Part shown: piece by piece, positions 1 through 8,496 of the stretch | Numbering within the stretch: position 1 is the first letter of the stretch | Layout: every line of letters starts with the position of its first letter | DNA from: Veillonella sp. R32 | Lineage (GTDB): Bacteria; Bacillota; Negativicutes; Veillonellales; Veillonellaceae | Assembly (NCBI RefSeq): GCF_010093125.1 | Contig: NZ_NMZQ01000014.1 | Location: 1 to 64,000 of the forward strand | DNA: 64,000 nt | Reading direction: 5' to 3' | Translations under genes and position numbers: made by a program | The notes under the pieces: generated by a model | The model's database searches: none | Told to the model about the DNA's origin: nothing | The model's input: the letters and a program-made list of their open reading frames with translations, nothing else

Positions 1-376
1 TTATGTATTAAAACAAGCATTTTCACGCGTTTTAATGTTTAAAGATAAAGAAAATATCCAATGGGCCATTGATCAATGGCTTTCCTTAGTAGCCAGCTCT
101 GAACTTCCTGAATTTAAATCACTTCTAAAGACCTTTAAATTTTGGCGAGAAGAGATAGTTAATGCCCTAACATTACCATACTCTAACGGCTTTACAGAAG
201 GTTGTAACAATAAAATAAAAGCACTGAAACGTTGTGCGTTTGGAATACAAAACTTCGAACGCTTTCGTAATCGGATTTTATTCATTAATGCTAAAAAAGA
301 ACACTCAACAACAACATTACATGTCCTTCCTAAGAGTGCATAAGCTCTTTAGAGCCCCCAAATTTGACAAAGAGCC
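1..376 (+). mobile_element. Right part of an ISL3-like insertion sequence
   Basis: The transposase fragment is followed by CCCCAAATTTGACAAAGAGCC at 356-376. Read inward from the end this starts GGCTCTTTGTCAAA, resembling ISL3-family terminal repeats. I therefore put the element's end at about 376. The left end and the target duplication lie outside the window, so the exact boundary is inferred. Confidence 0.7.
2..343 (+). CDS. ISL3-family transposase, C-terminal fragment (cut by window edge)
   Basis: The open frame runs unbroken from the window edge (base 2) to TAA at 341-343, so the upstream part lies outside the window. The visible protein end matches the C-terminus of ISL3-family DDE transposases, with the run SNGFTEGCNNKIKALKR followed by an FxxFRNRIL segment; in this family that region carries the final acidic residue (E of TEGxN) of the catalytic triad. 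These enzymes cut and join IS ends. I cannot tell whether the whole transposase is intact. The first ATG at 35 is internal, not a real start. A typical ISL3 terminal sequence follows immediately, so this is the 3' end of an IS element. Confidence 0.85.
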   Translation, partial: YVLKQAFSRVLMFKDKENIQWAIDQWLSLVASSELPEFKSLLKTFKFWREEIVNALTLPYSNGFTEGCNNKIKALKRCAFGIQNFERFRNRILFINAKKEHSTTTLHVLPKSA

Positions 377-394
377 CCTCAAGACCTATATACA

Positions 395-431
395 AATAGA
401 ACAAGAATTGGCTACCAATTCTTGTTCTATT
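395..431 (-). terminator. Stem-loop downstream of upp
   Basis: A perfect 17-bp inverted repeat (395-411 with 415-431) is separated by a 3-base loop, 63 bases past the upp stop codon and just beyond the IS end. The U-tract is weak on the minus strand (TTTGTATATAGG). It most likely ends the rpiB-glyA-upp transcript and could also stop read-through from the IS. Confidence 0.65.
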
Positions 432-493
432 ATCAAACTATTTAATTTTATACATTATGTACTATAACAGCTATTTACTGTATTACAAAAATA

Positions 494-1120
494 CTATTTA
501 GTACCAAAAATACGGTCCCCTGCGTCACCAAGACCAGGTAAGATATAGCCATGTTCATTTAAATCTTCATCAAGAGCAGCCACATAAATGCGCACATCAG
601 GATGTTCTTTATTAACTGTTTCCACCCCTTGTGGTGCTGCTACTAAGCACATCAACTGAATGTCACGAGCCCCTTTTTCTTTTAAAAGAGTAATCGCTGC
701 CGATGCACTACCACCAGTAGCCAACATTGGGTCGGTTACAATAATACGACGGCCTGCCAAGTCTGAAGGCAATTTGCAATAATATTCAACTGGTTTCAAC
801 GTTTCAGGATCACGATATAAACCTACATGGCCTACTTTTGCCATTGGCATTAATTCTAAAAGACCATTAACCATGCCTAAACCAGCACGTAAAATAGGAA
901 TAATCCCTAATTTTTTACCTGCAATTTGTTTACCAATTGCTTTGACTAACGGAGTCTGTACTTCTACGTCTTCCAAAGGCAAGTCACGAGTAATTTCGTA
1001 ACCCATTAATAGTGTAATTTCTTCCAATAATTCACGAAAATCTTTTGACCCCGTTTCTACATTACGAATCAAGGTTACTTTATGTTGAATCAAGGGATGA
1101 GTCATTACATTAACGTTCAT
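494..1120 (-). CDS. upp: Uracil phosphoribosyltransferase
   Basis: Makes UMP from uracil and PRPP in cytoplasmic pyrimidine salvage. The 208-aa product is full length for the family. The PRPP-binding loop DPMLATGGS is at residues 130-138, and the C-terminal [16 protein letters not shown] segment is the uracil-binding part. The ATG at 1120 is preceded by AGGAGG. It is the last gene of a minus-strand series rpiB, glyA, upp, the same order as in Bacillus, and a stem-loop follows it. A TATAAT-like hexamer lies in the 130-base gap to glyA (1178-1183), but I found no matching -35, so separate transcription is unproven. Confidence 0.97.
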   Translation of the reverse strand: MNVNVMTHPLIQHKVTLIRNVETGSKDFRELLEEITLLMGYEITRDLPLEDVEVQTPLVKAIGKQIAGKKLGIIPILRAGLGMVNGLLELMPMAKVGHVGLYRDPETLKPVEYYCKLPSDLAGRRIIVTDPMLATGGSASAAITLLKEKGARDIQLMCLVAAPQGVETVNKEHPDVRIYVAALDEDLNEHGYILPGLGDAGDRIFGTK

Positions 1121-1250
1121 AAAATTTAGTGCCTCCTTATGCCTAAATACTGTGCATTATTTTGTGTGTTCTACCTTATTATACTACATAACTATGTCAT
1201 AGTACCATACAGTATACTCACACTATGTGAAACTCTCTCTTAGCCTCGTA

Positions 1251-2492
1251 TTAAAGATTAGGATACATAGGATATTTTGCACAAAGAGCGGCTACGCGCT
1301 TAGCTGCTTCTTCATGTTTTGCTTTATCTTCAGAATTTTTAAGCACTAATGCAATAATGGATGCAATTTCTTCCATATCAGCTTCTTTCAAACCACGAGT
1401 TGTCAAAGCTGGCGTACCTAAACGGATACCACTTGTCACAAATGGGCTTTCTGGATCGAATGGAATCGTATTTTTATTGCAAGTAATACCTACTTCATCA
1501 AGCAAGAATTCAGCCACTTTACCAGTTAAACCACAGCTTCGTACATCTACTAACATGACATGCGTATCAGTGCCACCAGAAACGATTAAAAACCCTTCTT
1601 TTTCAAGGGCTGCTGCTAATACTTTAGCATTTGTCACAACTTGTTGAGCATATTCTTTAAAAGCTGGTTGTAAGGCTTCCCCAAAAGCAACCGCTTTAGC
1701 CGCAATAACATGCATTAAAGGGCCACCTTGGATACCAGGGAAAATAGCTTTATCAATGGCTTTAGCATATTTTTCTTTGCAGAGAATCATGCCACCACGA
1801 GGGCCACGCAACGTCTTATGTGTCGTTGTAGTAACGATATCGGCATATTCTACTGGATTTGGATGCAACCCAGCAGCTACTAGTCCTGCAAAGTGAGCCA
1901 TATCTACCATGAAAATAGCGCCCACTTCATGAGCAATGTCAGCCATTTTTTTGAAGTCAATAATACGAGAATACGCACTGCCACCACCAATAATCATTTT
2001 TGGTTTGGATTCTAAGGCAATTTTACGCATTTCATCGTAATCAATTTGTTGTGTTTCTGCATTTACACCATAAGGTACTACATTAAAATATGTACCTGAA
2101 ACGTTTACTGGCGAACCGTGAGTCAAATGACCACCATGGGATAAATTCATCCCCATAATAGTATCGCCTGGTTTTAATAAGGCAAAATATACCCCAAAAT
2201 TAGCTTGCGAACCAGAATGAGGTTGTACATTTACATGATCAGCGCCAAATAGTTTTTTAGCACGAGCAATAGCTAAATCCTCTACCATATCAACATATTC
2301 ACAGCCACCATAATAGCGTTTACCAGAATAACCTTCTGCATATTTGTTAGTTAATACACTGCCTTGCGCTTCCATAACGGCTTCTGAAACGAAGTTTTCA
2401 GATGCAATCATTTCTAATTTGTTGCGTTGACGGCTCAACTCTAAATCAATACATTGTTTTAATTCTGGATCTTGACTCTTAAGAATGCTCAT
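1251..2492 (-). CDS. glyA: Serine hydroxymethyltransferase
   Basis: PLP enzyme that interconverts serine and glycine and charges tetrahydrofolate with a one-carbon unit. The 413-aa length is normal. The PLP lysine is K226 in [14 protein letters not shown], and the N-terminal SENFVSEAV and [13 protein letters not shown] segments are family signatures. The ATG at 2492 follows AGGAGG. It sits between rpiB and upp on the same strand, which suggests a common transcript supplying one-carbon units and nucleotides. Confidence 0.97.
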   Translation of the reverse strand: MSILKSQDPELKQCIDLELSRQRNKLEMIASENFVSEAVMEAQGSVLTNKYAEGYSGKRYYGGCEYVDMVEDLAIARAKKLFGADHVNVQPHSGSQANFGVYFALLKPGDTIMGMNLSHGGHLTHGSPVNVSGTYFNVVPYGVNAETQQIDYDEMRKIALESKPKMIIGGGSAYSRIIDFKKMADIAHEVGAIFMVDMAHFAGLVAAGLHPNPVEYADIVTTTTHKTLRGPRGGMILCKEKYAKAIDKAIFPGIQGGPLMHVIAAKAVAFGEALQPAFKEYAQQVVTNAKVLAAALEKEGFLIVSGGTDTHVMLVDVRSCGLTGKVAEFLLDEVGITCNKNTIPFDPESPFVTSGIRLGTPALTTRGLKEADMEEIASIIALVLKNSEDKAKHEEAAKRVAALCAKYPMYPNL

Positions 2493-2563
2493 AGCATTAC
2501 CTCCTACACACTTAACTCATAGTGCCTATGAAATAAAAGTTGTTCCCCCAAATTATAAGGACT

Positions 2564-3001
2564 TTAAGCCTCTAATTCAGCAATTTTGGCGACACGCCGT
2601 TCATGACGGCCCCCTTCAAATTCAGTGGTTAACCAAATTTTTACAATATCTGTTGCTAACCCTGGGCCAATTACACGTTCACCCATAGTTAAAATATTGG
2701 CATTATTATGCTCCCGTGAAGCGTGCGCGGAAAATGTATCGTGACAAAGTGCAGCTCGAATCCCCGCTACTTTATTGGCGGCAATGCCAATACCAATACC
2801 GGTACCGCAAATTAAAATGCCCCGATCATATTCACCAGCAGCTACTGCTTTAGCCACAGGGCCGGCAATATCTGGATAATCCACTGATGCTTCAGAATCT
2901 GTTCCGAAGTCAGTATAGGCCACGTTAAGCTCATCGAGTACAGCTTTCACTGTAGCTTTTAAATGGACGCCACCGTGGTCTGCGCCAATGGCTACTTTCA
3001 T
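2564..3001 (-). CDS. rpiB: Ribose-5-phosphate isomerase B
   Basis: Interconverts ribulose-5-phosphate and ribose-5-phosphate in the non-oxidative pentose phosphate pathway. The frame is open up to 3046, but the ATG at 3001 fits better: AGGAGG lies just upstream and the protein then begins [11 protein letters not shown], as RpiB proteins do, giving 145 aa. C65 in [14 protein letters not shown] and H98 in [10 protein letters not shown] correspond to the catalytic Cys and His of the RpiB/LacAB family. A promoter candidate is at 3050-3078. It is followed by glyA and upp. Confidence 0.95.
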   Translation of the reverse strand: MKVAIGADHGGVHLKATVKAVLDELNVAYTDFGTDSEASVDYPDIAGPVAKAVAAGEYDRGILICGTGIGIGIAANKVAGIRAALCHDTFSAHASREHNNANILTMGERVIGPGLATDIVKIWLTTEFEGGRHERRVAKIAELEA

Positions 3002-3049
3002 CCTATCCCTCCTAATCGATACTTTTAAAATATAAATATCTCTCACACT

Positions 3050-3078
3050 ATTTTACTATGTCACATTAAATCAAGCAA
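3050..3078 (-). promoter_or_regulatory. Candidate sigma-70-type promoter for rpiB-glyA-upp
   Basis: On the minus strand TTGCTT (3073-3078) is separated by 17 bases from TAAAAT (3050-3055), about 50 bases before the rpiB ATG. This is judged by eye only. Confidence 0.5.
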
Positions 3079-3165
3079 CGACATTTGTGCATATTCTGAA
3101 GATACTTGTCAATTTATAGAAAATAGTTTTTATATTCAAAAATATAGATGTTAAGTAAAAACCTA

Positions 3166-3603
3166 TTATTTCAAGTTTGCTAAGCCTTGAGTCAATAAAG
3201 TTTTGATTTGACTAGCACACTCATTATATTCTTCTTGAGTGCCACCAAATGGATCAGGCACATCTTCATTCGTGCCCGCCCATTCCCCTAAGGTCATAAT
3301 TTTATCCTTCATATCAGGGAATTGACGAAGTAGAACATTTTTATGATCAGACGAAAGGCCTAATACTAAATCAGCCGCATCTAATAAGGCCTTGGTAAGA
3401 GGTCGTGATTGATGCTGTGAAATATCTACCACATCTTTTACAGCCTTTTCTGCATACGGTGAAACTCGACCACCTGGCGCTGTAAATAAACCAGCCGATA
3501 AAGTAACAATATCTTTATCTTCTTTAGCAGCCATAGCACGCAACAAACCTTCAGCCATAGGACTACGACAAGTATTACCGGTACAAACAAATAAAATATT
3601 CAT
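3166..3603 (-). CDS. ywlE: Low-molecular-weight phosphatase, protein-arginine-phosphatase type (YwlE-like)
   Basis: A 145-aa member of the LMW protein-tyrosine-phosphatase fold. The P-loop is VCTGNTCRS with nucleophile C7 and R13, and the general acid is D117 in DPFGG. Residue 11 is Thr; in Bacillus YwlE a Thr at this place (CTGNTCRS) is what makes the enzyme prefer phosphoarginine, whereas classical tyrosine phosphatases have Ile. I therefore call it an arginine phosphatase by inference; the partner kinase McsB is not in this window. GAGG precedes the ATG at 3603. It lies between tsaC and rpiB, the same neighbourhood as in Bacillus. Confidence 0.85.
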   Translation of the reverse strand: MNILFVCTGNTCRSPMAEGLLRAMAAKEDKDIVTLSAGLFTAPGGRVSPYAEKAVKDVVDISQHQSRPLTKALLDAADLVLGLSSDHKNVLLRQFPDMKDKIMTLGEWAGTNEDVPDPFGGTQEEYNECASQIKTLLTQGLANLK

Positions 3604-3639
3604 AGTAAAACCTCATTTCAAATCATTATTTTAAAGCTA

Positions 3640-4761
3640 TTAGTCACGTTTAGGTACAGCATTCACAACGTTGTAGCCACTGGCCTTATCCATGCGATTC
3701 ATTATAGCTCGCCCCAAACCTTGCCGTGGTACACCAGTAGCAAAAATATGCGTCACCTTTGCCTCATTAAAAGCTAATAAAGACGAATATAAAGAATGAG
3801 CTAAGCCACGATAATCAGCAGCATTACCATAAATAACAAATTCAAAAGGCACCGGTAAATCAGCCAAGTAAATATCCAAAAATTGTGCTACTTCTTCATT
3901 GATTAAAAAACCAAAACGTAGCGGTTTGGCTATGCTTGTTTTCCCCTCTTGAGACACTAGTTCCTCATGCTCTTTTTGAATGGCTTCCATTGCTTCAATC
4001 ATAGCTTCGCTAATTAATTTAGGCACTCCTACATAAGTCGTCATCACTCCATCAGGCGCATAATGTTTATATTTCATACCTGGTGCCTTAGGCGCCACAT
4101 CAGGTGCACTCAATGCTTCATCAAAAGTAACCGTGCTCACTACTTGACGTAGCATAGCATCCGTAATACCACCAGGTCTTAAAATCGTAACTGCATCGTC
4201 ACCACATTCTACAATAGTTGACTCCACCCCTACCTCACAAGGGCCTGCATCAGCAATAGCTTCAATACGCCCCGCCATATCATGATATACCGCATCGGCT
4301 GTAGTAGGACTAGGACGGCCTGAAATATTAGCACTAGGAGCCGCTACAGGTACACCTGCCGCTTGTAAAATAGCACGACATACGTCATGAGCTGGACAGC
4401 GAACCGCCACACTATCAAGGCCTCCAGTAGCCCGCAATGGTACGTTATCGGACTTAGGCAAAATAATGGTCAAAGGTCCTGGCCAAAAGGCATCCATCAA
4501 CTGCTTAGCAGTCGGGGAAATCTCTTTCACTAAAGGAGTTACACTGGCCTGGTCTGGGACATGCAAAATCAATGGATTATCAGAGGGACGGCCTTTCGCT
4601 TCATAGATTCTTGACATAGCCTCCTCATCTAAGCCATTAGCACCTAAGCCATACACAGTTTCTGTAGGAATAGCGACTAATTCCCCAGCCCGTAATCGAG
4701 ATCCTAATTCAGCAATTTCTTTAGGGTCTAAGTTTTTATATATTTTTGTTTCTAATGCCAT
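3640..4761 (-). CDS. tsaC: L-threonylcarbamoyladenylate synthase (Sua5/YwlC type)
   Basis: Uses threonine, bicarbonate and ATP to make threonylcarbamoyl-AMP, the donor for t6A37 of ANN-decoding tRNAs. The N-terminal YrdC domain carries IPTETVYGLGANG and KGRPSDNPL; the C-terminal ~140 residues are the extra Sua5 domain, so this is the long form. The frame can start at GTG 4770, overlapping prmC, but ATG 4761 comes one base after the prmC stop and sits 5 bases from AGGTGA, so I prefer it. Translational coupling to prmC is likely. Confidence 0.93.
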   Translation of the reverse strand: MALETKIYKNLDPKEIAELGSRLRAGELVAIPTETVYGLGANGLDEEAMSRIYEAKGRPSDNPLILHVPDQASVTPLVKEISPTAKQLMDAFWPGPLTIILPKSDNVPLRATGGLDSVAVRCPAHDVCRAILQAAGVPVAAPSANISGRPSPTTADAVYHDMAGRIEAIADAGPCEVGVESTIVECGDDAVTILRPGGITDAMLRQVVSTVTFDEALSAPDVAPKAPGMKYKHYAPDGVMTTYVGVPKLISEAMIEAMEAIQKEHEELVSQEGKTSIAKPLRFGFLINEEVAQFLDIYLADLPVPFEFVIYGNAADYRGLAHSLYSSLLAFNEAKVTHIFATGVPRQGLGRAIMNRMDKASGYNVVNAVPKRD

Positions 4762-4762
4762 A

Positions 4763-5644
4763 TTAGTCACCTAGTTTCTGCCAACGTAGTTCACGTACAA
4801 TACCAGCAATATCCTTATTAGCTACCACATCACTATAAAACCCAGTCCCTTTGGCTAGCTCTGAAACGGCTGCTTCTTGGTCATAGCCTATTTCAACAGC
4901 TAAATAACCACCTGCTTTTAAATAACGCGGTGCCTCAGTTAATAAACGACGATAAAAATCTAAACCATCGGTTCCCCCATCTAAGGCAAGCACAGGCTCA
5001 TGCAATACTTCAGGCGCTAATGTTTTTACTTCTGCTGATGGAATATACGGTGGATTAGACACGATAATGTCAAAGGCCTTTTCGTATTGTGCCTCTTGTT
5101 GCAACGCACTAAATAAGTCAGATGCACAAAGTTTAGCACGCGCCTGCAACTGTAACTGTTCCCGATTGGTAACCGCTACCCCTAAAGCCTCTTTACTAAT
5201 ATCAAGGCCTAAGCCTGTGGCGGCCGGCAAATAATGTAATAAACTATACAAAATTGTACCTGGTCCAGTGCATACATCGAGAATATAAGGTGATTCATCC
5301 TTAGGAATAATAGTTAATATATCTTCTACTAGGGTTTCCGTATCAGGTCGTGGTATGAGCACGTCTTTAGTCACAGTAAAAGTAAGACCCATAAACTCCT
5401 TTTTACCAATAATAGCGGCTACACTGTACCCTTTACCACGCTCTAACACCAATGGTCGAAAGGCATCTAACTCAGCCTTAGTCAAAGGCTCATCATAATG
5501 AGTATATAGATAAATCCGATCTTTCCCCAATATGTGAGAAAGCAGCACTTCCCCATCAAGGCGACTTGATTCGACGCCTTTGCCGAGAAAATACTGCTCT
5601 GTCCACTGGAGCAAGCGGCCAATTGTCCATAGCTCCTTAGGCAT
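4763..5644 (-). CDS. prmC: Release-factor glutamine methyltransferase
   Basis: SAM-dependent enzyme that methylates the Gln of the GGQ motif in release factors, including the product of the gene just upstream. NPPY, which binds the target Gln, is at residues 197-200, with the SAM-binding [10 protein letters not shown] at about 121-130 and an N-terminal helical RF-binding domain. The frame is open to 5686, but ATG 5644 is preceded by AGGAGG and gives the expected ~293 aa. The start overlaps the end of prfA by 8 bases, so the pair is probably translationally coupled. Confidence 0.95.
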   Translation of the reverse strand: MPKELWTIGRLLQWTEQYFLGKGVESSRLDGEVLLSHILGKDRIYLYTHYDEPLTKAELDAFRPLVLERGKGYSVAAIIGKKEFMGLTFTVTKDVLIPRPDTETLVEDILTIIPKDESPYILDVCTGPGTILYSLLHYLPAATGLGLDISKEALGVAVTNREQLQLQARAKLCASDLFSALQQEAQYEKAFDIIVSNPPYIPSAEVKTLAPEVLHEPVLALDGGTDGLDFYRRLLTEAPRYLKAGGYLAVEIGYDQEAAVSELAKGTGFYSDVVANKDIAGIVRELRWQKLGD

Positions 5645-6722
5645 TTTGATCAGCCTCCTGCATCTTAGCCGCCTGATCTGCTGCAATTAAAGCTTGAATT
5701 AATTCATCTAAATCACCATTGAGCACTGCATCTAGTTTATAGAGCGTTAAATTAATACGATGATCCGTAACGCGACCTTGTGGGTAGTTATAGGTACGAA
5801 TACGTTCACTGCGGTCACCAGTCCCTACTTGGCTCTTACGATCAGCCGCTACGCTAGCCGCTGCTTCTTGTTCTGCTTTATCTTGCAACTTAGCACGTAA
5901 TACGCGCATTGCCTTATCTTTATTTTTTAATTGCGATCGTTCATCTTGACAAGCTACCACAATGCCTGTTGGTTTATGCGTAATACGCACAGCTGATTCT
6001 GTACGGTTAACGTGCTGACCACCAGCACCACTAGCACAATAGGTATCAATCTGAAGATCTTTATCATTAATTTCAATGTCCACATCTTCCGCTTCTGGTA
6101 AAACAGCTACCGTTACTGTGGAGGTATGAATACGACCAGAAGATTCTGTTTCAGGTACACGCTGTACACGATGTACGCCACTTTCAAATTTTAATTTGGA
6201 ATAAGCACTATCGCCATCCACCGAAAATACCACTTCTTTAAAACCACCTAATTCAGGTGCATTAGCATCAATAATTTCACAACGCCAACCTTGTGCTTCT
6301 GCATATTTTGTGTACATACGGAATAAATCGCCTGCAAATAAAGCGGCTTCATCACCACCAGCACCACCGCGAATTTCCACAATAACATTCTTTTCATCAT
6401 TAGGATCTTTTGGTAACAACAAAATATGAAGACGCTCTTCGAGTTCTTCTTTGCGCTCTTTTAATTCTTTTAATTCTTCTTGTGCCATTTCACGGAATTC
6501 TTCGTCTAAGGATTTATCTTCCAGCACTTCCAACGCTTCATCAATGCCCGTCAAAACTTGCTTATAGTCACGGAAAGCTTCTACTGTTTCAGTAAGACTC
6601 GCATGCTGACGTGTTAGCTTTTGCCACTCCTGTTGTCGAGCAATCACTTCAGGGTCACTAATACGTTGCTCCAAATCCATATATTTATCTTCAATAACTT
6701 GTAATTTATCAACTAATACCAT
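5637..6722 (-). CDS. prfA: Peptide chain release factor 1
   Basis: Recognises UAA and UAG and triggers peptide release. The 361-aa protein has the stop-codon-reading PxT tripeptide as PET (residues 190-192), which marks it as RF1 rather than RF2 (SPF), and the catalytic GGQ at 234-236. AAGGGG lies upstream of the ATG. The gene is transcribed from the DUF1385 side, with a 157-base gap that holds a 19-bp tandem repeat, and it overlaps prmC, its modifying enzyme. Confidence 0.97.
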   Translation of the reverse strand: MVLVDKLQVIEDKYMDLEQRISDPEVIARQQEWQKLTRQHASLTETVEAFRDYKQVLTGIDEALEVLEDKSLDEEFREMAQEELKELKERKEELEERLHILLLPKDPNDEKNVIVEIRGGAGGDEAALFAGDLFRMYTKYAEAQGWRCEIIDANAPELGGFKEVVFSVDGDSAYSKLKFESGVHRVQRVPETESSGRIHTSTVTVAVLPEAEDVDIEINDKDLQIDTYCASGAGGQHVNRTESAVRITHKPTGIVVACQDERSQLKNKDKAMRVLRAKLQDKAEQEAAASVAADRKSQVGTGDRSERIRTYNYPQGRVTDHRINLTLYKLDAVLNGDLDELIQALIAADQAAKMQEADQNA

Positions 6723-6764
6723 GAATAGGTACCCCTTTCAGGTTAATTTTATCAATTTCTTTGT

Positions 6765-6859
6765 CTTAATAACTAATAGCTTACTTAATAACTAGTACCT
6801 TACTTAATAACTAATAGTTTACTTAATAACTAGTACTCTACTTAATAACTAGTAAGCTA
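6765..6859. repeat. Five head-to-tail copies of a 19-bp repeat
   Basis: Units start at 6765, 6784, 6803, 6822 and 6841, each exactly 19 bases and each beginning CTTAATAACTA; the last 6-7 bases vary. The array fills most of the gap between the DUF1385 gene and prfA, ending about 42 bases before the prfA start on the minus strand. No long frame crosses it. Looser matches to the 9-base core CTTAATAAC occur near 12413 and 27318. Confidence 0.9.
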
Positions 6860-6879
6860 CTATCATTATCTAGATAAAG

Positions 6880-7767
6880 TTACACTTCATAGGCATCTTC
6901 TTCGCTAGGTCTAACTTCTTCAAGAGCGCGAATAGCCACTTCAATTTGATCATCTTCCGGCTCACGAGTTGTCATGTATTGCAACCATAAACCAGGCGTA
7001 ATCAAAGCCTTTACCAAAGGACTTTCACTACGACCAGCTAAACGAATCATTTCATAGGCAATCCCTGCCACTACAGGCATTAATAGAACCCGAGAAATAA
7101 TGCGTTCCCATAAACTAGGCCAACCTAAGAAGGCAAATACAAAGATACTCGTTACCATTACGATAAGCAAGAAGTTAGTGCCACAACGAGCATGCAAACG
7201 GGAATGCTGGCGCACATTCGCCACCGTTAAGGGCATATCACTTTCATAAGTATGAATCGTCTTATGTTCAGCCCCATGATATTGAAAAACCCGTCGAATA
7301 TCCTTCGTTTGACCAATGGCCCAAATATAAAGTAAAAATAGAATTAGGCGAATAGCCCCTTCTATTAAATTTAATACAAAATGATTATCCCCTACACCAG
7401 GGATCCATTTAGCTGCATACGTTGGTAAGGCTAAAAATAAACCAATAGCCAATAGAGTAGACACTACCATGGTCAAAGCAATCTCTTTATTTGACATAGT
7501 TTCCTCTTCTTCTCCAGCTGCTTTAGCTGAAAAAGACAGGGCCTTCATGCCGATAACTAAGGACTCATATAGCGCTACACAACCACGCAATAAAGGCTTT
7601 TTTAAAATAGGATAGCGTTCACTAATTGAACTTGTAGTGGTCCTATCTACCACAATTTGGCCACTCGGTTCACGCACCGCCGTAGCTGTATACTTAGGGC
7701 CGCGCATCATAACACCTTCTATGACCGCCTGTCCACCAACAAATTTCTTAACTCGTTTCGTTTCCAA
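6880..7767 (-). CDS. DUF1385 membrane protein (YqhQ-like)
   Basis: A DUF1385-family integral membrane protein of unknown biochemical function. The N-terminus has GGQAVIEGVMMRGP, and a conserved polar pair YHGAEHKTIH and HSRLHARCGTNF lies between hydrophobic segments, which suggests metal or substrate binding; about four to five membrane spans are visible. The frame opens at TTG 7785, but AGGAG at 7774-7778 lies inside that extension and 6 bases before another TTG at 7767, so I place the start there (295 aa). Sitting between rpmE and prfA is typical of Firmicutes genomes. Confidence 0.85.
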   Translation of the reverse strand: METKRVKKFVGGQAVIEGVMMRGPKYTATAVREPSGQIVVDRTTTSSISERYPILKKPLLRGCVALYESLVIGMKALSFSAKAAGEEEETMSNKEIALTMVVSTLLAIGLFLALPTYAAKWIPGVGDNHFVLNLIEGAIRLILFLLYIWAIGQTKDIRRVFQYHGAEHKTIHTYESDMPLTVANVRQHSRLHARCGTNFLLIVMVTSIFVFAFLGWPSLWERIISRVLLMPVVAGIAYEMIRLAGRSESPLVKALITPGLWLQYMTTREPEDDQIEVAIRALEEVRPSEEDAYEV

Positions 7768-7794
7768 AAGCGTCTCCTCTCTCAAACAAATATA

Positions 7795-7814
7795 GGCAGA
7801 GCCGAAGCTCTGCC
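7795..7814 (-). terminator. Intrinsic terminator after rpmE
   Basis: GGCAGAGC (7795-7802) pairs with GCTCTGCC (7807-7814). On the minus strand the loop reads UUCG, a very stable tetraloop, and the stem is followed by TATATTTGTTT. It lies 30 bases past the rpmE stop codon and before the DUF1385 start, so rpmE probably has its own, at least partial, transcript end. Confidence 0.8.
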
Positions 7815-7843
7815 GTATTATTTGTATAGCTAGACTACAGTAA

Positions 7844-8041
7844 TTATTTACCGTAACGCTTGTTGAATTGTTCGATACGACCGCGAGCCTGAGCAGTACG
7901 TTGCTGTCCTGTGAAGAACGGATGACATTTGGAACATACGTCTACACGAAGGTCGTTTTTAACAGAACCAGTTTTAAACGTATTGCCACAACCGCAAGTT
8001 ACGGTAGCTTCACCATAATTAGGATGAATTCCTTCTTTCAT
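7844..8041 (-). CDS. rpmE: 50S ribosomal protein bL31, zinc-binding form
   Basis: Ribosomal protein bridging the two subunits. The frame is open to 8101, but ATG 8041 follows AGGTG and yields the expected 65-aa protein starting MKEGIHPNY. Cysteines 16, 18, 36 and 39 form the zinc site, so this is the C+ paralogue, usually the zinc-replete form in species with two copies. A terminator follows at 7795-7814. Confidence 0.96.
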   Translation of the reverse strand: MKEGIHPNYGEATVTCGCGNTFKTGSVKNDLRVDVCSKCHPFFTGQQRTAQARGRIEQFNKRYGK

Positions 8042-8140
8042 TCTATACACCTCTTTCCACTGTCCAAAACTATGCTTATTGATTATATCATGCTCAATCA
8101 CTTAATGCAACTTATTCGATTGAAAATGATAAATTTTTTA

Positions 8141-8446
8141 TTATTCGTCAGCCCCTTCTTTTTCAGCGGCCTTTTCAGCAGCTTTAGCAGCTTGACGTTC
8201 TGCTACGGATTCTTCATAAGCCGCTTCTAAATCGACTTCATTGAGTAAATCACGAAGTGCTACAATTTCTTCTAAAGACAAGGTAATCCCTTTAGTCATA
8301 CCATTGTATTCACTATCCCAAGAACGAAGATCAAATTTAGGATTATAACGTCCCCAGCTAGTGCAAGTTAATTGTTTTTTCCAACCATCTTTATTTTCAG
8401 ATAAAGTACCGAGTACTTTATAAATTTCAAAATTTACTACAGCCAT
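8141..8446 (-). CDS. PC4/YdbC-like single-stranded DNA-binding protein
   Basis: A 101-aa protein whose first ~70 residues resemble the bacterial YdbC branch of the PC4 fold: the LSENKDGWKKQL segment, then SWGRYNPKFDLRSW, then KGITLSLEEIVALRDLL. Structural work on Lactococcus YdbC showed a PC4-like dimer that binds single-stranded DNA. The tail is an Ala/Glu/Lys-rich helix. GGAGGT precedes the ATG. The role in the cell (transcription or repair) is not settled, and neighbours rpmE and the 493-aa gene give no strong hint. Confidence 0.78.
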   Translation of the reverse strand: MAVVNFEIYKVLGTLSENKDGWKKQLTCTSWGRYNPKFDLRSWDSEYNGMTKGITLSLEEIVALRDLLNEVDLEAAYEESVAERQAAKAAEKAAEKEGADE

Positions 8447-8496
8447 TATGTACCTCCTTATCTATTTCTTTACTTTATCCCAATTATTCCATCCTG

